DNA from: Ilyonectria destructans
Lineage: Eukaryota > Ascomycota > Sordariomycetes > Hypocreales > Nectriaceae
Reading direction: 5' to 3'
DNA length: 64,000 nucleotides
NCBI GenBank assembly: GCA_020740775.1
Contig: JAHEWK010000001.1
Coordinates: 3,658,001-3,722,000 of the forward strand
In this document: positions 32,582 through 42,100 of the stretch, one piece after another
Layout of the letters: every line of letters begins with the position of its first letter
Numbering within the stretch: position 1 is the stretch's first letter
Translations under genes and position numbers: made by a program
Notes under the pieces: model-generated
Seen by the model: only the letters and a program-made list of their open reading frames with translations
What the model was told of the DNA's origin: nothing
Database searches by the model: none

Positions 32582-32927
32582 ATATGTCTCACCTTGCCTT
32601 CCGGATTATTTTTTGGACTTTTTGCCTATTTTCTTTTCTCGAAGCAGTCAACCGGATTGATTATTCACAACGGTTGTAGGCGGTGGGTGGGTGGGTGATA
32701 GGTGCTCTATTGTACGGCGACGTTGGTTGTTGGTTGTTGGTTGACCGCCAAGCCCAACCGAGGTCGCTAACACGGTCGCTAACAAGGTCGTAGGAAGGCA
32801 GGCCTGCTTGAATGAAACCGTACACAGCCCCTTCCTACCGGCCTTTATCAAGCAGCCATGGAACCCGCCATCGACTCGGCCTCGTTCGTTCACTTCTCAT
32901 CCGGTAAACACGCATTACACAGTCAAC
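32582..32927. other. Gap between tRNA-Ile and the HET gene
   Basis: It holds the tRNA terminator and the presumed promoter and leader of the HET gene. GGTCGCTAACA occurs twice near 32762-32784, and GGTGGGT-like short repeats near 32680. The HET reading frame is open through 32808, but no ATG in that frame precedes 32928. Confidence 0.55.
32609..32614 (+). terminator. Pol III terminator of tRNA-Ile
   Basis: A run of six T lies 28 nt after the end of the mature tRNA sequence, the usual RNA polymerase III stop signal. Confidence 0.7.
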
Positions 32928-35324
32928 ATGTATGCATTCACGTGGAATACTATCCAGACGGCACTCAAAACCCCAGTTCACAGGCCATTAGAAGGCGACG
33001 GCGACTTTCGGCTCATTCAACTCGTACCGGATGCGACAAACTCCTCCCAGGGCGGTTTTCGTATCGCACTTCAACACTTTACGCTCAAAGATGCGCCTCC
33101 CTTTCATGTACTGTCCTACACCCGAGGTCCCTCGATCAATCAGAGAGTCGCCGCGGAGTGGGACACAGTCATTGGCTGCTCGCATTTCAGCGACACAGAC
33201 GCGCCGAGTAAGCCGGACGCTCAGTGTAAGCCGAGGGCTTCGAGAAAGCCAGAAGTTCAGAGTGATCCAGATGCTCAGAGTGAACCAAATGCTCAGAACA
33301 AGCCGGACGCTCAGAGTAAGCCGGACGCTCAGAGTAAAACAGATGCTCAAACCCAACCAAACGGATCTCCCGGAGGATCCTGGGCAGGTTCATGGGCAAC
33401 CCGCGTCATATCAGCTTTTCCAAGCGCAGTCGTGTTAAATAATGATTTGGTGAGCATCAAGGTCAATGGCGGGCAGCTCAAGGTCCACCAGAGCGTTGTC
33501 GACTTTCTCCAGATGGCGTACCAGCAGCAAAGGTACCGCCCGCGAGACCTGATGCGCATCGACCCGGACAGCAAAGCAGGCTCTAAGACGGAAGAAACGT
33601 ACTTATGGGTTGATTCTATTTGCATCAATCTCGAAAATGCCGAAGAGCGTGACCGTCAGGCGACGCAACTAGGAAGCATCTACAAAACCGGGCTAAAGAC
33701 AATTGTGTGGCTATCCGGTAACGAACCACCAGAAGGTGTGGCTCGGACTTTGGGAGAGTTCCTCCCAAAGTATTTGGGAGAAAGGGACGAAAAGGTCTTC
33801 GCTGCATTTTGGTACAACCTACTTGAGGACGATGGTGCAGAAAGCTCTCCGAGGGACGAAACTATACAGCGGTGGGCCGAAGAAGAGCTGCTACATTTTT
33901 GCACATTTGTTGCGAGACATGAGATCTTCTACCGTCATGGCTGGATTCAGGAGGTTCTGCTCGCCCAGCACGTCGAGTTGGCATGCGGACGACGCTCTTG
34001 GGATTGGATGGCTCTGGAACGGTTCATGTTTGCATCTGCCCCGGCGGCGCGCCAGATGTTCAACTGTTACATTACCAGGACGAATATGCTGTGGCTTACA
34101 TTTCATCGAATGCTAGATGTCATTGACGGGATGGAAGCGTACGGGTGGATCCGGAGGTTGTGGGTGAGGGGCTCCGCTGAAGCTCGGCAATGGGAGGTTA
34201 CAAGGCAGTTTGGCCCCTTGCGGGATAGTCAAGAGGAGATCTACTGCCAGATCGCATATATCATGCGCATGCTGCGAGGCGCGAAGTTCGACGACAAAGA
34301 GGATGCCATTTACGGATGGCAAGCACTTACGACACTGGCGCTGCCCGAGGGCAAAACATACGGGTCGCCTAGCTACACCCTGTCAACACATAAGGTATAC
34401 GTCCAGTTTACCAGAAGCCTGCTCAAGGGGATGCCAGTCTTGGATGTCCTCAATGACGTGGGAGAGACGGCTTGGCATGGCGTCTGGGCAGATATACCGT
34501 CGTGGGTGCCTGACTACTCTCGGCGGCCTATCGCTGTTCCTTTGCATCGCCGAGTTCGTGACACCAAGAGCGTAGACTTCGACGCGACACTGACTCGTAC
34601 TCGAGCTGGTAAGGCAAAGAGAATCGTCGAGTTTGAAGACAACTGTCTCGTGTTGTCTGGCATCCGACTCGATGTCATCCAGGAACGGGGCCCGAACTTC
34701 CCAATTAGCATTCACAGATCTGGTGAGACACCGCTTGAGTGGCTCCTACAGAAAATCTTGGAATTGGGAGAGACATACGCACCCACGGGCCAGCCGATAC
34801 AGGAGGCACTCTGCTTCACCATGGTGGCGGATTCATTCGTGCCGGATGGCCCACTGACATACGCAGAAGCATTCCGCAGGATGTGGGGATACCTGACCCT
34901 TCTAAGGATGCGGGATCCGACCGATCCACGCGTCCCTAATCTAAGGCAAGTGGTCAACTTAGTTAAGTCCACAACAGGAGAGAGCTGGATGTATGCGACG
35001 AAGGAGGATAGGGCCCGGTCGAGAGTCGAGGGGCCAGGGTTGAGCGCTACAAAGAGGTCGGTGGCAGACATGGTTTACAGGCTGTCTAAGACGCTGCCAG
35101 GTCGGGCACCGTATATCACCCGAAAAGGGTACCTGGGCCTGGGCCACCGGGGCCTCAAGGCCGGGGAAGAAATCTGGCTACTCGAGGGCGGTCGGACGCC
35201 GTTTGTGCTGCGGCCGGGCCCGATGGGATACCGGCTGGTTGGCGAGACGTATGTGCACGGGTTCATGAGGGGCGAAGGATGGACGCCGGAGCAACGGGAC
35301 CTGGAACAGGTGAGAATTGTGTGA
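32928..35324 (+). CDS. HET-domain (heterokaryon incompatibility) protein with internal hexapeptide repeats
   Basis: A single exon of 798 residues. The HET domain is recognised by FRLIQLVPD, the phrase PPFHVLSYTRGP, LWVDSICINLENAEERDRQ and IYKTGLKTIVWLSGNEPPEG. These match the blocks usually written as LSYTWG, WVDAICINQ and IY..A..V..WLG. Two usual residues differ (YTRG for YTWG, CINL for CINQ). Between the first two blocks lies an insertion of about nine S-K-P-D-A-Q-type hexapeptides (residues 94-147). Proteins of this family trigger cell death in non-self recognition, or have unknown roles. The ~550-residue C-terminal part has the usual late HET phrase GETAWHGVWADIPSWVPDYS and no NACHT or WD40 module. 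The start is the first in-frame ATG (GTCAACATGTA). Confidence 0.88.
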   Translation: MYAFTWNTIQTALKTPVHRPLEGDGDFRLIQLVPDATNSSQGGFRIALQHFTLKDAPPFHVLSYTRGPSINQRVAAEWDTVIGCSHFSDTDAPSKPDAQCKPRASRKPEVQSDPDAQSEPNAQNKPDAQSKPDAQSKTDAQTQPNGSPGGSWAGSWATRVISAFPSAVVLNNDLVSIKVNGGQLKVHQSVVDFLQMAYQQQRYRPRDLMRIDPDSKAGSKTEETYLWVDSICINLENAEERDRQATQLGSIYKTGLKTIVWLSGNEPPEGVARTLGEFLPKYLGERDEKVFAAFWYNLLEDDGAESSPRDETIQRWAEEELLHFCTFVARHEIFYRHGWIQEVLLAQHVELACGRRSWDWMALERFMFASAPAARQMFNCYITRTNMLWLTFHRMLDVIDGMEAYGWIRRLWVRGSAEARQWEVTRQFGPLRDSQEEIYCQIAYIMRMLRGAKFDDKEDAIYGWQALTTLALPEGKTYGSPSYTLSTHKVYVQFTRSLLKGMPVLDVLNDVGETAWHGVWADIPSWVPDYSRRPIAVPLHRRVRDTKSVDFDATLTRTRAGKAKRIVEFEDNCLVLSGIRLDVIQERGPNFPISIHRSGETPLEWLLQKILELGETYAPTGQPIQEALCFTMVADSFVPDGPLTYAEAFRRMWGYLTLLRMRDPTDPRVPNLRQVVNLVKSTTGESWMYATKEDRARSRVEGPGLSATKRSVADMVYRLSKTLPGRAPYITRKGYLGLGHRGLKAGEEIWLLEGGRTPFVLRPGPMGYRLVGETYVHGFMRGEGWTPEQRDLEQVRIV
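33207..33368 (+). repeat. In-frame 18-bp minisatellite inside the HET domain
   Basis: Nine units of 18 bp, the best ones reading AGTAAGCCGGACGCTCAG. They encode variants of SKPDAQ (CKPRAS, RKPEVQ, SDPDAQ, SEPNAQ, NKPDAQ, SKPDAQ, SKTDAQ, TQPNGS). The middle and right copies are the most alike, and the outer copies have drifted. Confidence 0.9.
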
Positions 35325-36246
35325 GAACATGGACGGGGGGAAACTGCCGGTGGCATGGGGGATCATGAGATGTAGGACGTGGGATGGCATGGAGGGTCAG
35401 TCAGTATAAGTGGACTGGTGTAGGGTAGGAACTCCTCAAGTTGGTAGGAGATGGACCACGGGGACGGACTTGAGGATGCGTTGCCGGAGAGAATCGGGTT
35501 GCAGATGAGTGAGGTATGAGAGATATGTGAGGCATGATGGGAAGGAATCACCAGGTACGGACAGGGTAAGGATGGACTCGGAGTTTGTATGCAAGTCATT
35601 TAGCTGAGTCGATAGGACTGAGTCGGATTAGCCCTGCACACCCTAGTCGTTTGATCCACATGGATACGGAGTGCATCGCGCAGCGTGGGAGAGTAGAGGA
35701 ACGGAAGAAAAAGAAAACTACACGGCACATGTGCAATTATGATTCGACTTTTGTTGTGTGAGCAACCGACCGAACACCGAGCGAGGGGCGTGTGAGGGTG
35801 AGATGGCCGCGATGGCCAGATGGTGACGTAAGGTTCGGGATCCCATTGCCAGCAACGCGCCAGACGAGAGTAAACGAGTTGGTTACCGGTGCGGCGGACA
35901 GACAGGCAAGCAAGCAAGCAGCAAATCTTCCCATGTGAAATTGCACCCGAGACCTCATCAGGCCAGTTGCGAGAAGGGCCCAACATGGGAACATGGGACG
36001 ACGGGCAGGAGATTGCGCAGCCGAGTCAATGGAGGCATGGCGAGGCGGGACGAGGCCAAAGGATGCGGCTTACAGTTTGGTGCTGAGTTGGCTCTGTACG
36101 TGGCGCTCAATTGCAGGAAAGGACGATTGATTACGGATTCTATTGGGTTGTTGATATTGACGCCTTGTTGACTTTGGCGTGGTGTCTAACTGGTCGATGT
36201 CGTGTGAGCACCTGGACACCTTTGTCTGGACTGGAGGGTTGGTTAC

Positions 36247-36305
36247 GGGGGTGTTACGGGGGTTAACTTCCATACGGGGGCTTAACTTACGGGGGTGTTC
36301 CGGGG
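36247..36305 (+). repeat. Array of five G4-5 runs with TTACGGGGG units
   Basis: G runs occur at 36247-36251, 36258-36262, 36276-36280, 36291-36295 and 36302-36305, with TTAC or ATAC before the first four. Loops are 6, 13, 10 and 6 nt, so quadruplex folding is possible but with long loops. Confidence 0.75.
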
Positions 36306-38117
36306 ACCCTGGCTGGGTGGCCGGGTGTGGTGGCCGGTGGCCTCGGGGCGAGATCTTGGGTCTGCGGCCACCTCCAATCGAGGACGGGCCATTGCCGAGA
36401 CCAGGCCTGCGGGGAGCACCACGAGTCGAGGATGAGCGCGTGAGAAACGCCCAGCGAACGGGAAGAAGGCAAAAGAAGGCGAGCCGACCAATTGGTTTAC
36501 CCCGAGATATCCCAGATATCCCGCACTAGAGGAAATGGGTAAGACCAAATGCAAGAGGCTGGCTGGGTCCTCTGGAAGTAGAAGGCTGGGGGCTGATGGC
36601 TTGCGTAGGTTGGGTTTGCGGGTTGCAGAAATGTGACTGATGAGAAGCCGTGGAAGCGTGGAAGAGTGGAATAGTGGGAATAGTGGGATAGTGGAATAGG
36701 CTCCAGTGGAGGCCACCATGCGGCGATCGTCCGTCCCAGTCTTGATCCAGCCAGGCTACTGTACAACTACGGAGCACCTGTAGGCCACTGGAACCTCCGA
36801 CTGGAGCTGCCGGTCATCGCTGGAGGCTGGAGGCTCAGGCTATAGCAGGGGGTCCATCAGGCCCTAATCCCCTCTTAAACAGCACCACGTCTTTCAGGTG
36901 CCGAGCCCGTGCCGCGGCGGGAGAGGGGGCCTCAGTTTGTTAGCAGATAAGAAAAGAGGGAAAAAAGGTTCAAGAAAATTTCCTCAGCGTTCCTCAGCGG
37001 GCGGGGGCAAAAGTCGAGAGACAGGGTGGGATATTTGTTTCCATAGTGATTTGCCCTTCAGCTGAAAGAATATGGCGGAAACCCAAAAAAAATGATGCGA
37101 TAAAAAAAAAGGACCCCGGAGTTGAGAAGGGTCTCTCATCTCACCCTGGCGCCAGGGCTAGAGAGGGAGCTCGAGCCGGAGCCTGAGCTTATGCCCTGGG
37201 AAAAAGCCTGAAAAAAGCCTGCCCGGACGTAAATCGGACCACGACGGAAATGGGGAGACGCCAGTTAGCGGGCGAGAGCGCTGAAGTCTGAACGGTGCCG
37301 GGAACCCCACTACGTTTTCCTGCACTTCACTCCGTTAGGTACACCGGCCGCCGGCGGAAAAACCTAACCTAACCTCCACACCCGTCCCGTAAACCTACAT
37401 GAGTCCTGACTGCGACGGTACGACCTAATCCAGACGGATTCAACCCTTCTTCTGACGGCGGGCGTTGCGCTGGCCGGGCCGCTGGATTGGGCTTCTGGGA
37501 TGACGTGCGTTGGAACCTTGCTGGAACCCGAAAAAATGATCCATGGAAGTCGATGTCCAGCAGCGGCGTCCTGTATGGCTGTCGTGCAGTTGGTTGCGCA
37601 CTCGGGTGGGCTACGAAGCTACTACTTGTGGTACCTCTGGTAATAGCCGCTGAGGGCCAAGCGCCTGGCTTGTGCACCCGACGACAGAAAAGGCCCATCA
37701 GCCCACACAACTGGACGCCTCCATAGCCACATACCTCGAGCAAACCCAATCCCGTCGTCATCTTCATCTGGACCGGTCGTTGCTGGGCTGCTGCGCCGCC
37801 GGGAGAGAGTGAGGCGGAGGGGTGTGTGAGGGATAACTCAGTGATTGGGTTGGCAGCATCGAGCATTGCGCATCGAGCATTCTGACTCTGGACGTCGAAA
37901 CGAATTCGCCGTCCAGCATGGGCCCGGCCGCGTCGTGGCATGATGGCCAAGGGCAGCCCCGCCGGCGCGTCCCGGCACGCATGATGACAGTCCACTTTGC
38001 GCCGCCTTCTGGGAAACCCTTGGCTGGGCTGGGGCGGCGGGCTGGGGGTGACCTGAGAGAATCGGGACCCGGTACGAAGTCGAGAGGGACGACGACGAAT
38101 TGGGAAACCCATGGCTT

Positions 38118-38150
38118 GGGACTTGGGACTTGGGACTTGGGGGACTTGGG
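38118..38150 (+). repeat. GACTTGG heptamer repeat forming a canonical G-quadruplex motif
   Basis: Five G runs (38118-38120, 38125-38127, 38132-38134, 38139-38143, 38148-38150), each separated by exactly ACTT. This meets the G3+N1-7 pattern on the plus strand, about 110 bp upstream of the TATA-like element. Confidence 0.85.
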
Positions 38151-38260
38151 AGCCTTGCCCTGGACGTCAACCAGGGGACAAACTACACCGGGGAACCCGC
38201 CCTTGGAGGGTTGGAGGGAGGGTTGGAGGATGATGGATTGGGCCACTGCATTGGATTGCA

Positions 38261-38275
38261 TATAGCTTTTTAAAG
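38261..38275 (+). promoter_or_regulatory. TATA-like element for the 1319-residue protein gene
   Basis: TATAGCTTTTTAAAG in GC-rich surroundings, followed by CT-rich sequence including an uninterrupted (CT)n run at about 38411-38426. If used, the 5' leader would be about 850 nt or be spliced. Confidence 0.35.
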
Positions 38276-39143
38276 ACCCGCCTCGCTCATGCGCCCGACC
38301 CTTTCCCACGTCTCTCTCAACTTCCGACTCTCGCAGTCAATCCCTTCTTACTTCCCATTCACTACTTACCCTTCACCTTTTCCCCATTATTCACCGAGGA
38401 CCACTCTGTGCCTCTCTCTCTCTCTCTGCCCCCTCTCCCCCCGCTACAGTCGATTGCATCAGTGGTTCGCCCCATTGACCTGACTTATCGGAGACTACTG
38501 TGCGTGTACAGCAGTAGCTTGCAGCCGTAGCCGCAAAAAGTCCCAGAGTTACCAGCCGACGCCAACGCATCCAAGCAAGGAAGCAAGCTGTCGAGCAAAG
38601 GCAAGAAAGAGACCAAGAAAAAAGTCACCCTACGACTCACAGGGAAAAGACGCACGAGATCGTCTCCATCGCCATTGGAACCTACGCGATTTTTCACCGA
38701 CCGACCGCATTTCTGAGACTCCGCTCTCCCGCCTCCCGCCGCCCGCGTTTTGCAATCGCTCGCTCCTCGTCCCCCGCCTCCGCCTAGACCATTCCGCCAG
38801 GTTCCTCCTGCTCAAACCCTTGTTTGCTTTTCCCGTTCATTTTTTTCTCCCTTTCCTCGTTTCTCGCATCTCTTCGCTGGAACGCGAACCAGGCGAATCT
38901 CGAAAGAAAAGAAAAAACCCATCACCGGTTGGACGTGTCTGCGTACGACCGTCAGTCCTCACCCTCCCGCGCCAATTCGTCCCAAGGCCCCGTCCTCGAT
39001 GGACCCGGCGTGTCGTTGAGGACTGGATCTTCGCTCTTTTCTCACTCCCCACCTCCCAATTGCCTTGGATATCCATTACCCGGAATAACCCCCCCCCTCG
39101 CAAAGGAACAAAAACACCAATTTACTGGTAAGAATTACACAAT

Positions 39144-42100
39144 ATGCCGCTTCGACGGCCTAGCACCGCAGATGGCCAGTCGGCCTTATCATCGTCGCCT
39201 TCGTCGTCGCTCGGCACTAAGCGCCGCTTCCCGCTGCTCGGCCGCAAAAAGAACCGGAATTCGGAGCTGATCCGGCCCTCGACCGGCCTGTCGCTCTCGC
39301 TCTCGTCGTTCTCGTCGTCGCCGTCCCCCAAGGTCAAGAAGCCCGGCCTGCGCGTGCACGTCCAGGTCAAGTTCGAAGGACCTCAACCCTCAGACCACGT
39401 CCGTGACTACGAGGCTTCCTCGCAGCTTGTTGCCTCGGACCGCCTGTGCCAGGCTTTGCTTTCCCGCCTGCAGCACTGCTGTGCCGAGCTTATCACCCGC
39501 CACGATTGCTCCGCTCTGGACCCGCTGCGCAAGCCCCATCGCGATGTCAAGCCGTTGCGCTATCGTATCACGTACCGCGTCGAGCGAGAGGGCCTGACCC
39601 TGGTCGAAAAGTCTCTGCGCTCCTTCCAGGAGTATGCCCCGACCGCCGACGACGCCCGTGAGGTCGTATCCGCTACTGACCGCATTGTCGGCCTCTTCCT
39701 GGTCCGCCACGACCCGGGCTTCCGATGGCCTGAGTCGCCCGAGACGGAGCCCGTTAACTTCGAGTCCGAGACGGTCCGGCCCTCCACCGGCCGGCCCCAA
39801 GCAATTAGCTGCATTCCGCGATCCCGCTTCATCCACAACACCCAGGCTTTCGAGCTGGTTCCCGGTTATACCATTGAGCTGTTCCTCCGCAGCCGCTGTG
39901 CCACTCGCTACCCCGAGAACCGCAATGCCTCCATCAAGATAGACAGTTGCCAGCCCACTCCCCTGACCCTCCTGCTTGGCGAGGAGCTCACCACCCGCGT
40001 CTCCAACCTCATCATCGACCCCGTTGATTCGTACAAGCGTAAGTTTGACAAGCGTCACCGCTCGTGCAATGGCCTCGAGGGCAGCGGTGGCTGCCAGCAT
40101 GTTGAAGATGGCGCCGTTGATGTCATGGTCAAGGTGAGAAACAACCTTGGACCTGACTACAACTACTTTTCCCACCGCATCCAGACCAGCAAGGTCCTCT
40201 TCAACGATCCCAATGGCCGCGACTTTGACGAGTTCGCCAACTCTGTCAAGGCCAAGCTCGAAAAGGCCCGTGACATGTCCGACAAGTCGGTCCGCTCCAT
40301 GGATGACCTCACCCTCCGCATTCGCGAGCTGCGCGGCAAGAACTGGTCTGTCCATGAGCCATTGACCATCCGCCTTGACTCCTCCGTCACCTACTGTCGC
40401 CAAACCGTAGAGGCCATCATGGAGCGCCTCCAAGCCGGCATCAGCAACGTCCTTGAGAGCCATGAGGATGCCCTAGCCATCATGACCGCTCACAAGCGTG
40501 GTCATCTCATCTACGACGGCTTCCTTGACGGAGCCGGTGGCGACGACCACACCCCCCCTGAGAAGTACTCATCCCCCGACCTGGAGAGGAAAGCCCTCGA
40601 GGCGAAGCTCAAGGAGCGTATCCGTGCCGATATTACAATGCTGTGCAAGGATACTTGCGCCCTCGACTGCTCCGACTTCTTGCCCAACCTGAAGCTGCGC
40701 GCCAGTGGTGCGTCAGCGGGCCCGAAAGCCAACAGCACGCCAGTAGACAACAACGCCCTGAAAAACACCGCCCGACCCTCCTCTGAACTGTCTCTCGCCC
40801 GGTCCGTTGGTAGCGGGCGATCTGACCACACACTTTCCAAGAAGCATGCTAAAGAGAACCTGAGGGAGCCGTCGCTAAGGGAGCCGTCTCTGGCCCCTTC
40901 ATCCCTGGCCCCTTCGACCCCCGTCAGCACTGCCCCGGCTGATCTGCAACGCGTTCCATCTGGCGTTGAAATGGCAAAGAAGTACGGCTATATGGCTGAC
41001 TTCATCGCCGACGACGAAAATCTGTCCGAGCCCCCGTCTACTCCAAGCCTGGTGGATACTGATAGTATCAGCCCTCGTGACAGCATCATTGTTACCCCCC
41101 AGTCCGCCCGGGCCATGCCCCAGGACCAGTCCAACGAGGGCCTCCGCATCATCGACGATGGCAGGAGAATCATCTACGAGGAACAGTCCGACGCTGATGC
41201 CATTGCTCGCGGCGTGACGGAATTCCACCGGTACCCAGAAGATGAGCCGATCAAGCTCATCAAGGATCGACTCCCAGAGACTCCCGAGAGGAAGGCGACG
41301 CGACGATCCCTGGATACTCGCATGCCTGATCTGTCTGGAAACCTGGATTCGGTCATCCACCAGGCGGTCATTTCAACCCCTGTTCCAACACAAAAGAAAG
41401 AAGAGAAGCTCAAGGAGCCCGCAGTGATTGAAGCTGCCAAGGCCCCCAAGGCCGCTGAGCAGCCTGTTACCCTGGTTTCCACCAAGGAGACCAAACCTCA
41501 AGAACCAATAGTAGAGAAGGTCCCTATTCCCGTCGAGGTGACTGAGCCTGTTAAGACGGAAACTACTCTCGAGAAGTCCAAGCCTGAAGAGGTTATCTCC
41601 AAGGAGGTTGTCTCCAAGGAGACTGCCGTTTCTAGTATTGCTGAGAAGAGCGAGACCTCCCATGACGAGCAGTGGGAGATGGTCGACGCTAATGACGCAC
41701 CTCAGCCTCAGCCAGCCACCGCTGGTTTGGCGCCAGAGGCAGTCGAGGCCAGCTCCAAGTCTGAGACGAGCGTCGGGACTAGCACTGCTCCCCCCAGCAT
41801 TCGGGAGGAGATTGAATCTACGGAGAAGCCAACTCCTGCCGTCGAAGAGGTACCCAACGCGTCTCAAGAAAAGACTCTGGAGCCTGTCACAACCGAACTG
41901 GCAACTCCCAAGGAGATAGTTGAGCAACCTAAGGAGATTCCAGCTGAGGTTCAGGTTGAGCCCACCATCGAGGCTGAGAAGCAGGCCTCGGAAGCCGCGA
42001 AGGCGACTTCCGAGGTCGTACCTGTTGTCAGCGTCGAGCGTGAGGTTTCTCCCGAGTCGGACGCAGTTGAGGATCTCAAGGAAAACATCACCCTGGATGA

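Larger units (their letters stand above)
35325..39143. other. 3.8 kb intergenic region with G-rich arrays and a long leader
   Basis: No gene is supported; the frames present are low-complexity. It contains a G5-run array (36247-36305), repeated GTGG(A)ATAGTGG strings (36650-36700), a G-quadruplex-type array (38118-38150), a TATA-like TATAGCTTTTTAAAG (38261-38275) and a long CT-rich leader. Much of 38290-39143 is probably the 5' untranslated leader of the 1319-residue protein gene, with several upstream ATGs. Confidence 0.55.

Noticed and set aside
32808..32927. Upstream extension of the HET gene to 32808
   Set aside because: The codon there is TTG and no in-frame ATG exists before 32928, so the ATG at 32928 was used.
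37369..38112. 247-codon minus-strand open frame upstream of the large protein gene
   Set aside because: Arg/Pro/Ser-biased, no motif, and crosses the repeat-rich promoter region.
39390..40463. 357-codon open frame on the minus strand within the 1319-residue protein gene
   Set aside because: It is antisense to a longer frame with better protein character. GC-rich third positions in this genome keep antisense frames open.
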